This document shows positions 34,686-43,166 of a stretch of DNA of 43,166 nt, piece after piece; the first letter of the stretch is position 1; each line of letters starts with the position of its first letter. The notes below the pieces were generated by a model. It ran no database searches and had not been told where the DNA came from. It worked only from the letters and a program-made list of their open reading frames with translations. The DNA comes from Lachnospiraceae bacterium. Its GTDB lineage: Bacteria; Bacillota_A; Clostridia; Lachnospirales; Lachnospiraceae. The translations under genes were made by a program, and so were the position numbers. The stretch covers positions 1 to 43,166 of the forward strand of contig JAILPG010000312.1 of assembly GCA_024699595.1 (NCBI GenBank), written 5' to 3'.

Positions 34686-37203
34686 GGCCGCCATCCTCCA
34701 TATCCTCATCTGTATCATCCGGGACTTTCGAAATCTCATCTGCATCAGACATACTCACATCAGCCGGGTTCTCATCAAGCAGGGTTACGTCTCCGGCCTC
34801 AACATAGGCACTTACATCTCCACGCACGATCGCATGCATGGTACCCGTGACCGTACCGTTTATCCTTCCTCTTACCACTCCGTCTATACGCATAAGGCCC
34901 GAAGCGTTCTTGGTACGTATCGGCATGTTCATGATGAAAGCGGTCTTTGATATTATCGTATCGCCGGTGATCAGTATCTGCGGCAGCACAAACATCGTAA
35001 TAAAAATGGATATTAACGTACCCCGGCCGATGCACTGTCCGATATTAAAGATCGCAACATCCGAGGTCAGGTTTCCTATCAGAATGCCTGCAAGCGCAAG
35101 CATCGTTCCGCTGGTGATGATGGTTGGGAAGGCTGCGTTCATCGACTCGATTATCGCATCCCTTCTCCTCATCTTTTCACGAAGCTCCGTATATCTTCCG
35201 GCTATTACGATCGCATAGTCGATATTTGCACCCATCTGTATAGAGGAGACTATCAGGTAGCTCATGAAGAAGATGTTGTCCTTCATAAGTGTGGGAACGG
35301 AGAAGTTGATCCATATGCTTCCCTGTATGACCACGATAAGAAGGACCGGCATTCCCGCGGATTTGAAGGTAAACAGAAGCACCACGAGCACTACCAGTAT
35401 CGACACGATATTTACGACCATGTTGTCTCTGCTGAAGGTCTTCTGCAGGTCATACTGGCTTACCGTCTCTCCGCATACGAGGATCTTACCGTCATAGTAC
35501 CTTGCGGCCATCTTATGCATCCTGTCAAGGAATTCAAAGGTCTCGCTGCTTTCCTGCGGAAGGGTGAGATATACGAGCATTCTCGAATAGTTTTCCCCCT
35601 GCAGCTGTTCTTTTGCAAAGTTCATCTGTCTGTTGGCATCCTCGAGTGTTTCCATGAGATCATCGTCAAGCGTGACATAACCTTCATCCACTTCCCTGTA
35701 CAGATACATGAACATATCTATGAGCGGGACACTGTAGGATGAGAGGCCGTTTACGACCTTTGCGTAGTTTTCATCATCCACGGCATATCCGGTATATATG
35801 AGCTCTGCTATTTCATAGTCGACACCGACAAGCTCCGAAAACTGTCTCGGAGTGAGCCTGTCCGTCAGAGTATATCCTCCTATGGCTTCTATGTTGGAAA
35901 GACCCGTGACACTCTCAACCTCCTCGCAGGCCTCAAGATCCTTTATAAGCAGTGCTTCCTTTTCATAGCTTCCCGCAGGGACTATGAGTACCACGAGATT
36001 ATTGTCGGCAAAGTTGTCCTGTATCATCTTTGTGGCTTTCTGTACCGTATTCTCAAGAGGGGGCTCTATGGTCGAATATCCGTATACATACGGGCATTTG
36101 TTTGAAATAATGTATGCCATTACAATGGCCGCCACGAAAACGGGCGGTACAAAGAATCTTGTCGCGTAGGCAAATTTTCCGACAAAGGGGATCTTGGGCA
36201 CAAAGTTCTTATGCTTCGTCTTTTCCATGAGAGGAGCAAACACCATGATGATACCGGGCATTAACAGGAATACCGACAGAAGCGATATAAGTATGGATTT
36301 GATAAGGACTATTCCCATGTCCGGCCCCATCTTGTACTGCATGAAGGTCATGGCGATAAGACCGCCTATCGTGGTAAGCGATGAACCGGATATCTCGGGT
36401 ATGGACTTGGAAAGCGCCACTATGACAGCTTCCCTTGGTTCACTTGAGACAAGCTCTTCCTTGTATCTGTTTAAAAATATGACTGCATAGTCAACCGAAA
36501 GGGCAAGCTGTAAGACTATGGTAACGGAATCGGATACGAAAGAAATGGTTCCGAATACAAAATTGGAGCCTGCATGAAGAACGGCTGCCGCACCGAAAGT
36601 AAGAAGCAGCACCGGTATCTCTGCATAGGCCTCAGTAGTGATCAGAAGGACCGATAATACGACTATGACAACAAGAGCGGAAATAAGCTTCATTTCCTCT
36701 GCTATCTGCTCTGACTGGGTATCTCCCAAAGTGGTCTTTATATATGAATCGTAGGGTGATGCAAGCTCTTTTACCTGATCGAGCAGCAAAAGACAGGTAT
36801 CATCCTCCTCGGGATAATCAAATGTGATGTTGAAAAGTGCTGATCCGTTATTGTAATGATCTGCCGAATCATCATAGGTGACAGAGAATACACCGTCTAT
36901 ATCCTCGATCTTTTCTCTGATCCCCTCTCCCTGTTTATATGAGATATTTGCGATCATCAGATCGCAGGAGCCGTAGGTGGTAAACTCCTCCTCCATGAGA
37001 TCGAGGCCCTGCCTGGTCTCTGTAGATTCGGGGAGATAATATGACATGGAGTTTTCTACGGAAACAAGATTTTTGGTGAATACTGATGCTACCATCAGCA
37101 GTATGAAGATAAGGAAAAACAGGTTGCGCTTGTCAACTATGAAACCGCATATCTTTAACAGCGCATTACCTGATCCCTTTCCAGACTCTTCTTCCGGCTG
37201 CAA
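34675..37203 (-). CDS. MMPL/RND-family exporter
   Basis: The 842-residue protein has 12 predicted membrane helices in two halves, each with a large external loop after the first helix, as in MMPL/RND proteins. Helix 4 and helix 10 regions (ALSVDYAVIFLNRYKE and MGANIDYAIVIAGRYTE) carry the paired Asp-Tyr proton-relay motif. It probably exports a lipid or peptide by proton exchange. The C-terminal tail (about 70 residues) holds seven tetrapeptides of the V-x-G-x type and then an acidic end. I start at TTG (37203) because AAGGAAGTGAT is well placed; a GTG at 37212 touches that site. It heads the operon with the GLUG protein. Confidence 0.88.
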   Translation of the reverse strand: MQPEEESGKGSGNALLKICGFIVDKRNLFFLIFILLMVASVFTKNLVSVENSMSYYLPESTETRQGLDLMEEEFTTYGSCDLMIANISYKQGEGIREKIEDIDGVFSVTYDDSADHYNNGSALFNITFDYPEEDDTCLLLLDQVKELASPYDSYIKTTLGDTQSEQIAEEMKLISALVVIVVLSVLLITTEAYAEIPVLLLTFGAAAVLHAGSNFVFGTISFVSDSVTIVLQLALSVDYAVIFLNRYKEELVSSEPREAVIVALSKSIPEISGSSLTTIGGLIAMTFMQYKMGPDMGIVLIKSILISLLSVFLLMPGIIMVFAPLMEKTKHKNFVPKIPFVGKFAYATRFFVPPVFVAAIVMAYIISNKCPYVYGYSTIEPPLENTVQKATKMIQDNFADNNLVVLIVPAGSYEKEALLIKDLEACEEVESVTGLSNIEAIGGYTLTDRLTPRQFSELVGVDYEIAELIYTGYAVDDENYAKVVNGLSSYSVPLIDMFMYLYREVDEGYVTLDDDLMETLEDANRQMNFAKEQLQGENYSRMLVYLTLPQESSETFEFLDRMHKMAARYYDGKILVCGETVSQYDLQKTFSRDNMVVNIVSILVVLVVLLFTFKSAGMPVLLIVVIQGSIWINFSVPTLMKDNIFFMSYLIVSSIQMGANIDYAIVIAGRYTELREKMRRRDAIIESMNAAFPTIITSGTMLALAGILIGNLTSDVAIFNIGQCIGRGTLISIFITMFVLPQILITGDTIISKTAFIMNMPIRTKNASGLMRIDGVVRGRINGTVTGTMHAIVRGDVSAYVEAGDVTLLDENPADVSMSDADEISKVPDDTDEDMEDGGHEE

Positions 37204-37243
37204 CCCTATCACTTCCTTATATCCGAAATATGTTCAAAATCCC

Positions 37244-37272
37244 TAACCTGTTCCATAAAGAGGAATAGGTTA
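37244..37272. promoter_or_regulatory. Inverted repeat in the leader of the MMPL operon (operator candidate)
   Basis: TAACCT-TTCC and GGAA-AGGTTA mirror each other around a 7-base centre with one mismatch. It lies about 12 bases downstream of the predicted transcription start and 40 bases before the start codon. No U-run follows, so a repressor site or RNA hairpin is more likely than a terminator. Confidence 0.5.
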
Positions 37273-37291
37273 AGGACTTCAAACGATTACG

Positions 37292-37300
37292 ATTATAGCA
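37292..37300 (-). promoter_or_regulatory. Extended -10 promoter of the MMPL operon
   Basis: On the minus strand the sequence reads TGCTATAAT, a perfect TGn extended -10 box (TATAAT at 37292-37297). No good -35 box is present, which extended -10 promoters can tolerate. The start of transcription would be near 37285. Confidence 0.6.
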
Positions 37301-37359
37301 CTTGCGTCCGGAAATACTATTTCGTCATTATTAGATTTTTATTAAAAAGAAATAAAGTC

Positions 37360-37382
37360 CCGCAGAATAAGAAAAACAGCGG
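37360..37382 (-). terminator. Weak terminator candidate after polC
   Basis: CCGC and GCGG pair around a 15-base loop just after the polC stop, followed on the minus strand by a T-rich stretch (CTTTATTTCTTTTT). The stem is only four pairs, so the call is tentative. Confidence 0.3.
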
Positions 37383-37383
37383 A

Positions 37384-40300
37384 TCAGGCCATCATTCCGT
37401 CAAAAAGGCTTAACTGGTTGGATCTCGGAAGGCCCGTTAAAAGTCCTAATCTTTCGAGTGATTCCATAACGGTCGAAGAGACCCTTGTCCTCTCCCTGAA
37501 ATCATCCATTGATAAGAACGGGCCGTCCTTGCAGGCCTCGACCACAGCATCGGCTGCCTTGTCTCCGAGACCGTCAACGGAATCAAGAGAAGGCATTATC
37601 TTTCCGTCTATGATCGTGCATTTATGTGCCTGTGCCTTAAACAGGTCGATCGGAGCAAACTCAAAGCCTCTTGCATACATCTCCTGCACGAGCCTCATAT
37701 CCTTTATCTCATCCTGTTCCTTCTTAAGAAGGCTTTCCTTCGGTTTCTTCTTGTATTCCTCAAGGCAGGCAAGAAGCTTATCCTTTCCCATGCACATCTT
37801 CTCATAATTGAAGGCGGTGGCACGGATAGAAAGATACGCCGTATAGTATTCCAGAGGATAATTGATCTTATAGTAGGCTATTCTCCAGGCCATCATTACA
37901 TAGGCCACGGCATGGGCCTTGGGGAACATATACTGTATCTTTTCACAGGACCAGATATACCAGTCAGGTACTCCGTGGGAGATCATCTCCTGTTTCCACT
38001 CTTCCCACTTTCCTGCTTCACCCCTTGCGACCTTTCCCTTTCTGACAGCCTCCATGATATCAAAGGCCATGCTGCTATCAAGGCCCATATTGATCAGATA
38101 TACCATGATATCGTCTCTTGTACAGATGGCTGTTGCGATGGTAGCCTGTCCTTCCTTTATAAGGGTCTCGGCATTGCCTCTCCATACGTCGGTACCGTGT
38201 GAAAGACCTGCTATCCTTACAAGATCGGAAAAAGCAGTAGGCTTGGTATCAAGTAACATCCCCATTGCAAAATCGGTACCAAACTCGGGGATACCGAGAG
38301 CTCCGAGCAGACATCCGTCTATATCCTCAGGCTTTATGTTAAGAGCCTCCGTGCTCTTAAACAGTGACATTACATCGGGATCATCAAGTGGAACCGATGT
38401 CGGATCCGTTCCCGTAAGATCCTCAAGCATCCTTATCATCGTAGGATCATCATGGCCGAGTATGTCAAGCTTTAACAGGTTATGATCGATCGAGTGGTAA
38501 TCAAAATGCGTGGTAACGATATCGGTATCATTGTCATTTGCCGGGTGCTGGATCGGCGTGAAGGAATATATGTCTTCACCGAGAGGCAGTACGATGATAC
38601 CTCCGGGATGCTGGCCGGTAGTCTTGTGGATACCGGTACATCCGTTGGTTATCCTGTTTATCTCGCAGGGTCTCTTTTCGATCCCTCTCTCTTCATAGTA
38701 TTTCTTTACGTAGCCGTAGGCAGTCTTATCGGCAAGGGTTCCTATGGTACCCGCTCTGAATGTCTGTCCTTCACCAAAGATGACCTCGGTGTATTTATGG
38801 GCCTTGCTCTGATACTCACCCGAGAAATTCAGATCGATATCGGGCTCTTTGTTGCCCTCAAATCCAAGGAAGGTCTCAAACGGGATATCAAAGCCGTCCT
38901 TGGAAAGATCTGTCCCACAGACAGGACACTTTTTATCAGGCATGTCACAGCCGGCCCTTCCGGCATAGGCCCTCACCTCATCGGATTCAAAGTCCACATA
39001 ATGACATTTCGGACAGCGGTAATGCGGAGGCAGGGGATTAACCTCTGTGATCCCTGCCATCGTTGCAACAAGCGATGAACCAACCGAGCCTCTCGAACCT
39101 ACGAGATAGCCGTCTTCCACTGATTTCCACACAAGCTTCTGGGCGATTATATACATAACGGCAAACCCGTTTGAAATGATCGAATTAAGCTCCCTTTCAA
39201 GCCTTGCGCTAACCTGTTCGGGCAGCGGATCGCCGTAAAGCTCATGAGCCTTTTTGTGGCAGATATCCTTAAGTATCTTATCGGAGTCCTCGATAACAGG
39301 CGGGCATTTGTCCGGTCTTACGGGCTCGATCTTATCCACCATGTCGGCTATCATATTTGTATTCTTTATGACTACCTCATAGGCCTTTTCATAGCCCAGA
39401 TATTCAAACTCTGACATCATCTCCTCTGTGGTGCGAAGATACAGAGGCGCCTGCTCATCAGCATCATCAAAGCCCTTGCCGGCCATGATGATACGTCTGT
39501 ATATCTCATCCTCGGGATCGAGGAAATGAACATCACAGGTGGCCACAACCGGCTTTTCGTATTTTTCACCAAGAGCCACTATCCTTCTGTTCATATCCTT
39601 AAGATCATCCATGCTGTGGATGTTCTCAAATCTGTCGCTTTTTATCATAAAAGCGTTGTTTCCAAGCGGCTGGATCTCCAGATAGTCATAGAAATCCACT
39701 ATCCTTTTTATCGCGGATTCGGACTTTTCCTCCACAAGGGCCCTGTAAAGCTCGCCGCTCTCACAGGCGGAGCCTATTATAAGGCCCTCCCTGTATTTGT
39801 TTAACAGGCTCTTTGGGATACGCTGCACCCTGTTAAAATAATTAAGATGTGACTCCGAGACTATCCTGTAGAGATTGATCCTTCCGATCTCGTTTTTTGC
39901 AAGGATGATGACATGATAGTCCTTGCCTTTTTTGATGACATCGGCCGATCTTTCCGCAAGCTCGTTTATTTCCGTAAGTCTGCTCACATTAAGAGCCGTG
40001 AGTTTTTTGATAAACCTTACGTAGATCTCTGCCGTACCCTCGGCATCGTATACAGCCCTGTGATGCTTATCCTCTTCAAAAGGAACCTTAAGAGCCTTTG
40101 CCACATTATTGAGTCTGAACCTGTGAAGCTCAGGAAGCAGGATCCTTGCAAGCAGGAGCGTATCTATATATGCAGGCTTATAGTCAATTCCTAGCCTTTT
40201 TGCATTTTCCTTAATGAAGCTTATGTCAAACTCGGCATTGTGTGCCACTAACACGGCATTTCCGCAGAAATCAAGGAATCGCGGCAGTACCTGTGTTATA

Positions 40301-41991
40301 GTATCCGCATTTTCAACCATCTCATCAGTAATGCCCGTAAGCTCAAAGATCTTTCCGGGTATGCTCCTCAGAGGATTTACGAATTCGGAAAACCTGTCCT
40401 TTATCTCACCGTTTACCACCTTTACGGCACCGATCTCTATGATCGAGTCCTTATCGGGAGAAAATCCCGTTGTCTCTATATCAAAGACAACGCATTCATC
40501 CATTATCGTATGATCTCCCGGATCCGTACAGGTAAGGATCAGGTCATCCACAAGATACCCTTCCATACCGTATATGAGCTTAAAATCAAGATCAGGGTTC
40601 TTCTTATAGATTCCCTGCATCGTATGGAAAGCCTCCGTAAAGGCCTGTACCACTCCGTGATCAGTGATCGCAAGAGCCTTGTGCCCCCATTTTACGGCTC
40701 TCTTGATGATATCCGACACATCGCTCACGCCGTCCATGTCGCTCATCTTGGTGTGACAGTGAAGCTCCACCCTCTTTTCATTCGCATCATCGGTCTTCTT
40801 CGAGCCGGTGCTTATCTCGGCCGTCTTCATGATCCCATATACGTTTCCGATCGAATACTCCTGCGTATACTTGTCAAGCGAGGTCGTTCCGTATATGGCG
40901 ATGTAGCATCCCTCACACACATTGTCAAAAAGCCTCTCCATCTGTTCTTCTCTCGGAAATAGCTTTACGGCGATAGTGTCCGTATAATCGGTCACTTCCA
41001 TGATCACCAGGAGATAACCGTTCTTTGTCTCTCTCTTTTCAAGCCTTATGACCCTTCCGCGTATCGCAAAATCGCCTAAAACATCGTCAAGATCAGCGAT
41101 CGGTATCGGCTCCTCAAAGAATTCCCTTCCGTAGATCACATTGGGATTATCCGAGACCGAACCCCTGAAGGAGCCTTTCTTTCTGCTTCTCTGGTTTCTG
41201 TCCTTCTTATCCTTCCATGATAAGATCTTTGCGCCCTTTGAACTGTCAGTCTGTTTACGTGACTTTGATGCATCGCCCGCGGGACTCTTGATGATCTTGC
41301 CCGGATCATCATCCTTCTCTTCCAGATCCCAGCCGTCAAGCTCATCGCTCTCATCGTGCTCTACTTCAATGTAATCATCGGCTATGAGATCATCCTCAGA
41401 GATCTCGGGCTCATCATAGATCTCACGAAGCGCACCCTTCAGTCTGTCCTCTGCGGTCATGTAGGACTGCTTTTTGGAAAGGTCGGCATATTCATATACA
41501 ACGGTCACATTTCTGTTAAACCGCTCGTTAAACACCTTGTCAAAAATACTCTCAAGCTCCTGCTCGAAGTATTTTTCAAGCGTCGTGTTATCAAGAGTGA
41601 TCCTTATGACATCGCCTGCGAGGAAATCCATCTTTCCCTTTGTAAGCACATAATGAAGGAACGAGTCATAAGTTCTTATGTCCTCATAAAGCGATGCCTT
41701 GTATTCCTGCATTATCCCTTCAACATCATAGGAATCCGGCAGTAAAAAATGCTCATTGATCTCCACGGACAATGAGTCATTTGAAAACAGCTGTCTTTTA
41801 ATCTCGCTCTCTGCTTTTCTGATATCAAACCGTCCAATAAGATGGTCACTTGAGAGCATTATCTTCAATATGTTTTTCTTTTTGTTCCTGACCACATGCT
41901 CTACGACCGTATCCGAAAATACCTCAGTCAGTCTCTCAGACAGTGCCAGGGTCTTAAATACGTCAAAAAACCTCTTTTTGTTATCTTCCAT
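37384..41991 (-). CDS. polC: DNA polymerase III alpha subunit, PolC type
   Basis: The 1535-residue polymerase is the Gram-positive leading-strand replicase with built-in proofreading. An N-terminal region and acidic/basic linker (about 1-285) precede an OB-fold (about 290-395). The PHP domain starts at VELHCHTKMSD (408) and is interrupted, as in all PolC, by a DnaQ-like exonuclease opening CVVFDIETTG (500-509). The polymerase core follows, with zinc-binding CPKC and CPVC and the catalytic PDIDLNFSGEYQ. The C-terminus ends QLSLFDGMMA. The linker near 200-285 is unusually acidic then basic. It follows ispG by 21 bases, matching the ispG-polC order of other Firmicutes. Confidence 0.98.
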   Translation of the reverse strand: MEDNKKRFFDVFKTLALSERLTEVFSDTVVEHVVRNKKKNILKIMLSSDHLIGRFDIRKAESEIKRQLFSNDSLSVEINEHFLLPDSYDVEGIMQEYKASLYEDIRTYDSFLHYVLTKGKMDFLAGDVIRITLDNTTLEKYFEQELESIFDKVFNERFNRNVTVVYEYADLSKKQSYMTAEDRLKGALREIYDEPEISEDDLIADDYIEVEHDESDELDGWDLEEKDDDPGKIIKSPAGDASKSRKQTDSSKGAKILSWKDKKDRNQRSRKKGSFRGSVSDNPNVIYGREFFEEPIPIADLDDVLGDFAIRGRVIRLEKRETKNGYLLVIMEVTDYTDTIAVKLFPREEQMERLFDNVCEGCYIAIYGTTSLDKYTQEYSIGNVYGIMKTAEISTGSKKTDDANEKRVELHCHTKMSDMDGVSDVSDIIKRAVKWGHKALAITDHGVVQAFTEAFHTMQGIYKKNPDLDFKLIYGMEGYLVDDLILTCTDPGDHTIMDECVVFDIETTGFSPDKDSIIEIGAVKVVNGEIKDRFSEFVNPLRSIPGKIFELTGITDEMVENADTITQVLPRFLDFCGNAVLVAHNAEFDISFIKENAKRLGIDYKPAYIDTLLLARILLPELHRFRLNNVAKALKVPFEEDKHHRAVYDAEGTAEIYVRFIKKLTALNVSRLTEINELAERSADVIKKGKDYHVIILAKNEIGRINLYRIVSESHLNYFNRVQRIPKSLLNKYREGLIIGSACESGELYRALVEEKSESAIKRIVDFYDYLEIQPLGNNAFMIKSDRFENIHSMDDLKDMNRRIVALGEKYEKPVVATCDVHFLDPEDEIYRRIIMAGKGFDDADEQAPLYLRTTEEMMSEFEYLGYEKAYEVVIKNTNMIADMVDKIEPVRPDKCPPVIEDSDKILKDICHKKAHELYGDPLPEQVSARLERELNSIISNGFAVMYIIAQKLVWKSVEDGYLVGSRGSVGSSLVATMAGITEVNPLPPHYRCPKCHYVDFESDEVRAYAGRAGCDMPDKKCPVCGTDLSKDGFDIPFETFLGFEGNKEPDIDLNFSGEYQSKAHKYTEVIFGEGQTFRAGTIGTLADKTAYGYVKKYYEERGIEKRPCEINRITNGCTGIHKTTGQHPGGIIVLPLGEDIYSFTPIQHPANDNDTDIVTTHFDYHSIDHNLLKLDILGHDDPTMIRMLEDLTGTDPTSVPLDDPDVMSLFKSTEALNIKPEDIDGCLLGALGIPEFGTDFAMGMLLDTKPTAFSDLVRIAGLSHGTDVWRGNAETLIKEGQATIATAICTRDDIMVYLINMGLDSSMAFDIMEAVRKGKVARGEAGKWEEWKQEMISHGVPDWYIWSCEKIQYMFPKAHAVAYVMMAWRIAYYKINYPLEYYTAYLSIRATAFNYEKMCMGKDKLLACLEEYKKKPKESLLKKEQDEIKDMRLVQEMYARGFEFAPIDLFKAQAHKCTIIDGKIMPSLDSVDGLGDKAADAVVEACKDGPFLSMDDFRERTRVSSTVMESLERLGLLTGLPRSNQLSLFDGMMA

Positions 41992-42012
41992 TATTCTGTC
42001 CCGTTATATCGA

Positions 42013-43077
42013 TCAGTTCTTTGTATTCCAGTTGTCAAGTTCATTCTTAAGAGCAGTAAGGAGCTCGTTTTCGGGAAGCTTTTTTAGGATCTCTCTACCC
42101 TTTATGAGAAGCCCCTCGCCTTTTCCTCCGGCGATACCGATATCTGCTTCCCTTGCCTCTCCGGGTCCGTTTACAACGCAGCCCATTACAGCCACTTTGA
42201 TATCAAGGTCATATCCGGCGACAAGCTTTTCAACCTCGTCTGCAAGCCCTATCAGATCGATCTCCGTCCTTCCGCAGGTAGGACAGGAAACCACCTCGAT
42301 GCCTCCATTTCGAAGTCCCAGCGTCTTAAGTATCCTCTTTGCGCTTATCACTTCCTCGACGGGATCTCCGGTCAGTGAAACCCTTATTGTATCGCCGATA
42401 CCCTCATAGAGTATAATGCCTAACCCAACAGCGGATTTAATGTTTCCGGATCTTACCGTGCCCGATTCGGTGATCCCGATATGAAGCGGATACGGGCAGA
42501 TGGGGGCAATCTGTTCATGAGCCTTTATACACATCATAACATCCGAGGATTTAATGCTTACCACGATGTTCTCATATCCTGCTTCTTCGATCATGCCAAC
42601 CTTAAGCAGAGCGCTTTCAACGATACCCTCTGCGGTTACACCACCGTTTTTTTCAAGGATCTCTTTTTCAAGAGAGCCCGAGTTCACTCCGACTCTTATC
42701 GGAATGGTTCTCTCCTTTGCGGCCCTTACGACCTCTAAAAGCTTATCCTTTCCGCCTATGTTTCCGGGGTTTATCCTTATCTTGTCAGCGCCGTTTTCGA
42801 TGGCCTCTATCGCCATCCTGTAGTCAAAATGGATATCGGCAACAAGCGGTATCGATATCTCTTTTTTTATCTGCTTAAGCGAAAGTGCAGCCTCATGATC
42901 GGGGACCGTGCATCTTATGATCTCACAGCCTGCATCCGTAAGCCTGTGTATCTGCTCTACGGTACTCTTTGCATCCTGTGTCTTTGTATTTGTCATCGAC
43001 TGTATAAGCACCGGATTTCCGCCGCCTATCACCCTGTCTCCGATCTTTATGACTCTTGTATTGTCTCTGTAACTCAT
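42013..43077 (-). CDS. ispG: 4-hydroxy-3-methylbut-2-enyl diphosphate synthase
   Basis: The 354-residue iron-sulfur enzyme makes HMBPP from MEcPP in the non-mevalonate isoprenoid pathway. It opens with RVIKIGDRVIGGGNPVLIQSM, has ADIHFDYRMA and KIRINPGNIGG, and ends with the cluster ligands in CPTCGRTEID and CVVNGPGEAREADIG. Length is typical. AGGA lies before the ATG and touches the stop of the upstream GGDEF gene, so the two are probably co-transcribed. The isoprenoid supply also serves undecaprenyl phosphate and the UbiA substrate. Confidence 0.97.
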   Translation of the reverse strand: MSYRDNTRVIKIGDRVIGGGNPVLIQSMTNTKTQDAKSTVEQIHRLTDAGCEIIRCTVPDHEAALSLKQIKKEISIPLVADIHFDYRMAIEAIENGADKIRINPGNIGGKDKLLEVVRAAKERTIPIRVGVNSGSLEKEILEKNGGVTAEGIVESALLKVGMIEEAGYENIVVSIKSSDVMMCIKAHEQIAPICPYPLHIGITESGTVRSGNIKSAVGLGIILYEGIGDTIRVSLTGDPVEEVISAKRILKTLGLRNGGIEVVSCPTCGRTEIDLIGLADEVEKLVAGYDLDIKVAVMGCVVNGPGEAREADIGIAGGKGEGLLIKGREILKKLPENELLTALKNELDNWNTKN

Positions 43078-43084
43078 ATGCTTC

Positions 43085-43166
43085 CTAATACACTACCTGG
43101 TTCCTTCCCGATTCCTTGCCCATATAAAGCTTCTTGTCGGCATTGTCTATCGTGTTGTCCACACCC
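43085..43166 (-). CDS. C-terminus of a GGDEF-domain protein (5' part beyond window)
   Basis: The last 26 residues of a minus-strand gene read VDNTIDNADKKLYMGKESGR and then NQVVY before a TAG stop. This closely matches the end of the diguanylate cyclase encoded at 6361-7431 (ENLYRGKNSGRDQIVY). The active-site part lies outside the window, so activity cannot be judged. It ends 7 bases before ispG. Confidence 0.8.
   Translation of the reverse strand, partial: GVDNTIDNADKKLYMGKESGRNQVVY

Overview
This 43.2 kb window looks like ordinary chromosomal DNA of a low-to-mid-GC Firmicute, most likely a clostridium of the Lachnospiraceae type. The evidence is a PolC-type replicative polymerase, a PASTA-domain Ser/Thr kinase, the Firmicute gene order priA-def-fmt-rsmB-rlmN-prpC-prkC-rsgA-rpe, strong AGGAGG-type ribosome binding sites, several TTG starts, and many Gram-positive membrane proteins. 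Nearly everything is on the minus strand; only a MATE transporter and mscL are on plus. I see no tRNA, rRNA, CRISPR array, insertion sequence or phage gene, and no compositional island. No gene-free stretch exceeds about 180 bases.

Layout from left to right. (1) 1-5365 holds the 3'-truncated gene for a YesM/LytS-type sensor kinase, a D-Ala-D-Ala ligase homologue, a membrane-tethered Mur ligase without a MurF N-terminal domain, and an alpha/beta hydrolase. (2) 5437-7431 holds two small membrane proteins and a diguanylate cyclase. (3) 7602-13616 is a tightly coupled five-gene operon: STAS protein, degenerate RsbW-like ATPase, Cache-MFS fusion, divergent Ddl-like ATP-grasp enzyme, and Cache-HAMP-SpoIIE phosphatase. 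It looks like a membrane-linked partner-switching system and is my best candidate for something undescribed. (4) 13723-27361 is a long housekeeping run, read priA, def, fmt, rsmB, rlmN, prpC, prkC, rsgA, rpe, then a UbiA prenyltransferase, a HAD phosphatase and DegV. (5) 27507-29499 holds the plus-strand MATE transporter and mscL. (6) 29597-37203 is a second accessory operon: an MMPL/RND exporter with a tetrapeptide-repeat tail, a 1251-residue GLUG-repeat surface protein, a histidine phosphatase and a zinc-ribbon membrane protein. (7) 37384-43166 holds polC, ispG and the tail of another GGDEF gene.

How the genes may work together: the core operon links formyl-Met processing, translation and rRNA modification, replication restart and the PASTA kinase/PP2C pair. 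The accessory operons concern the envelope. Two separate Ddl-type ATP-grasp enzymes sit in signalling or membrane contexts and both differ from canonical Ddl at substrate-pocket positions. All family assignments come from reading motifs in the translated sequence; no database search was run.
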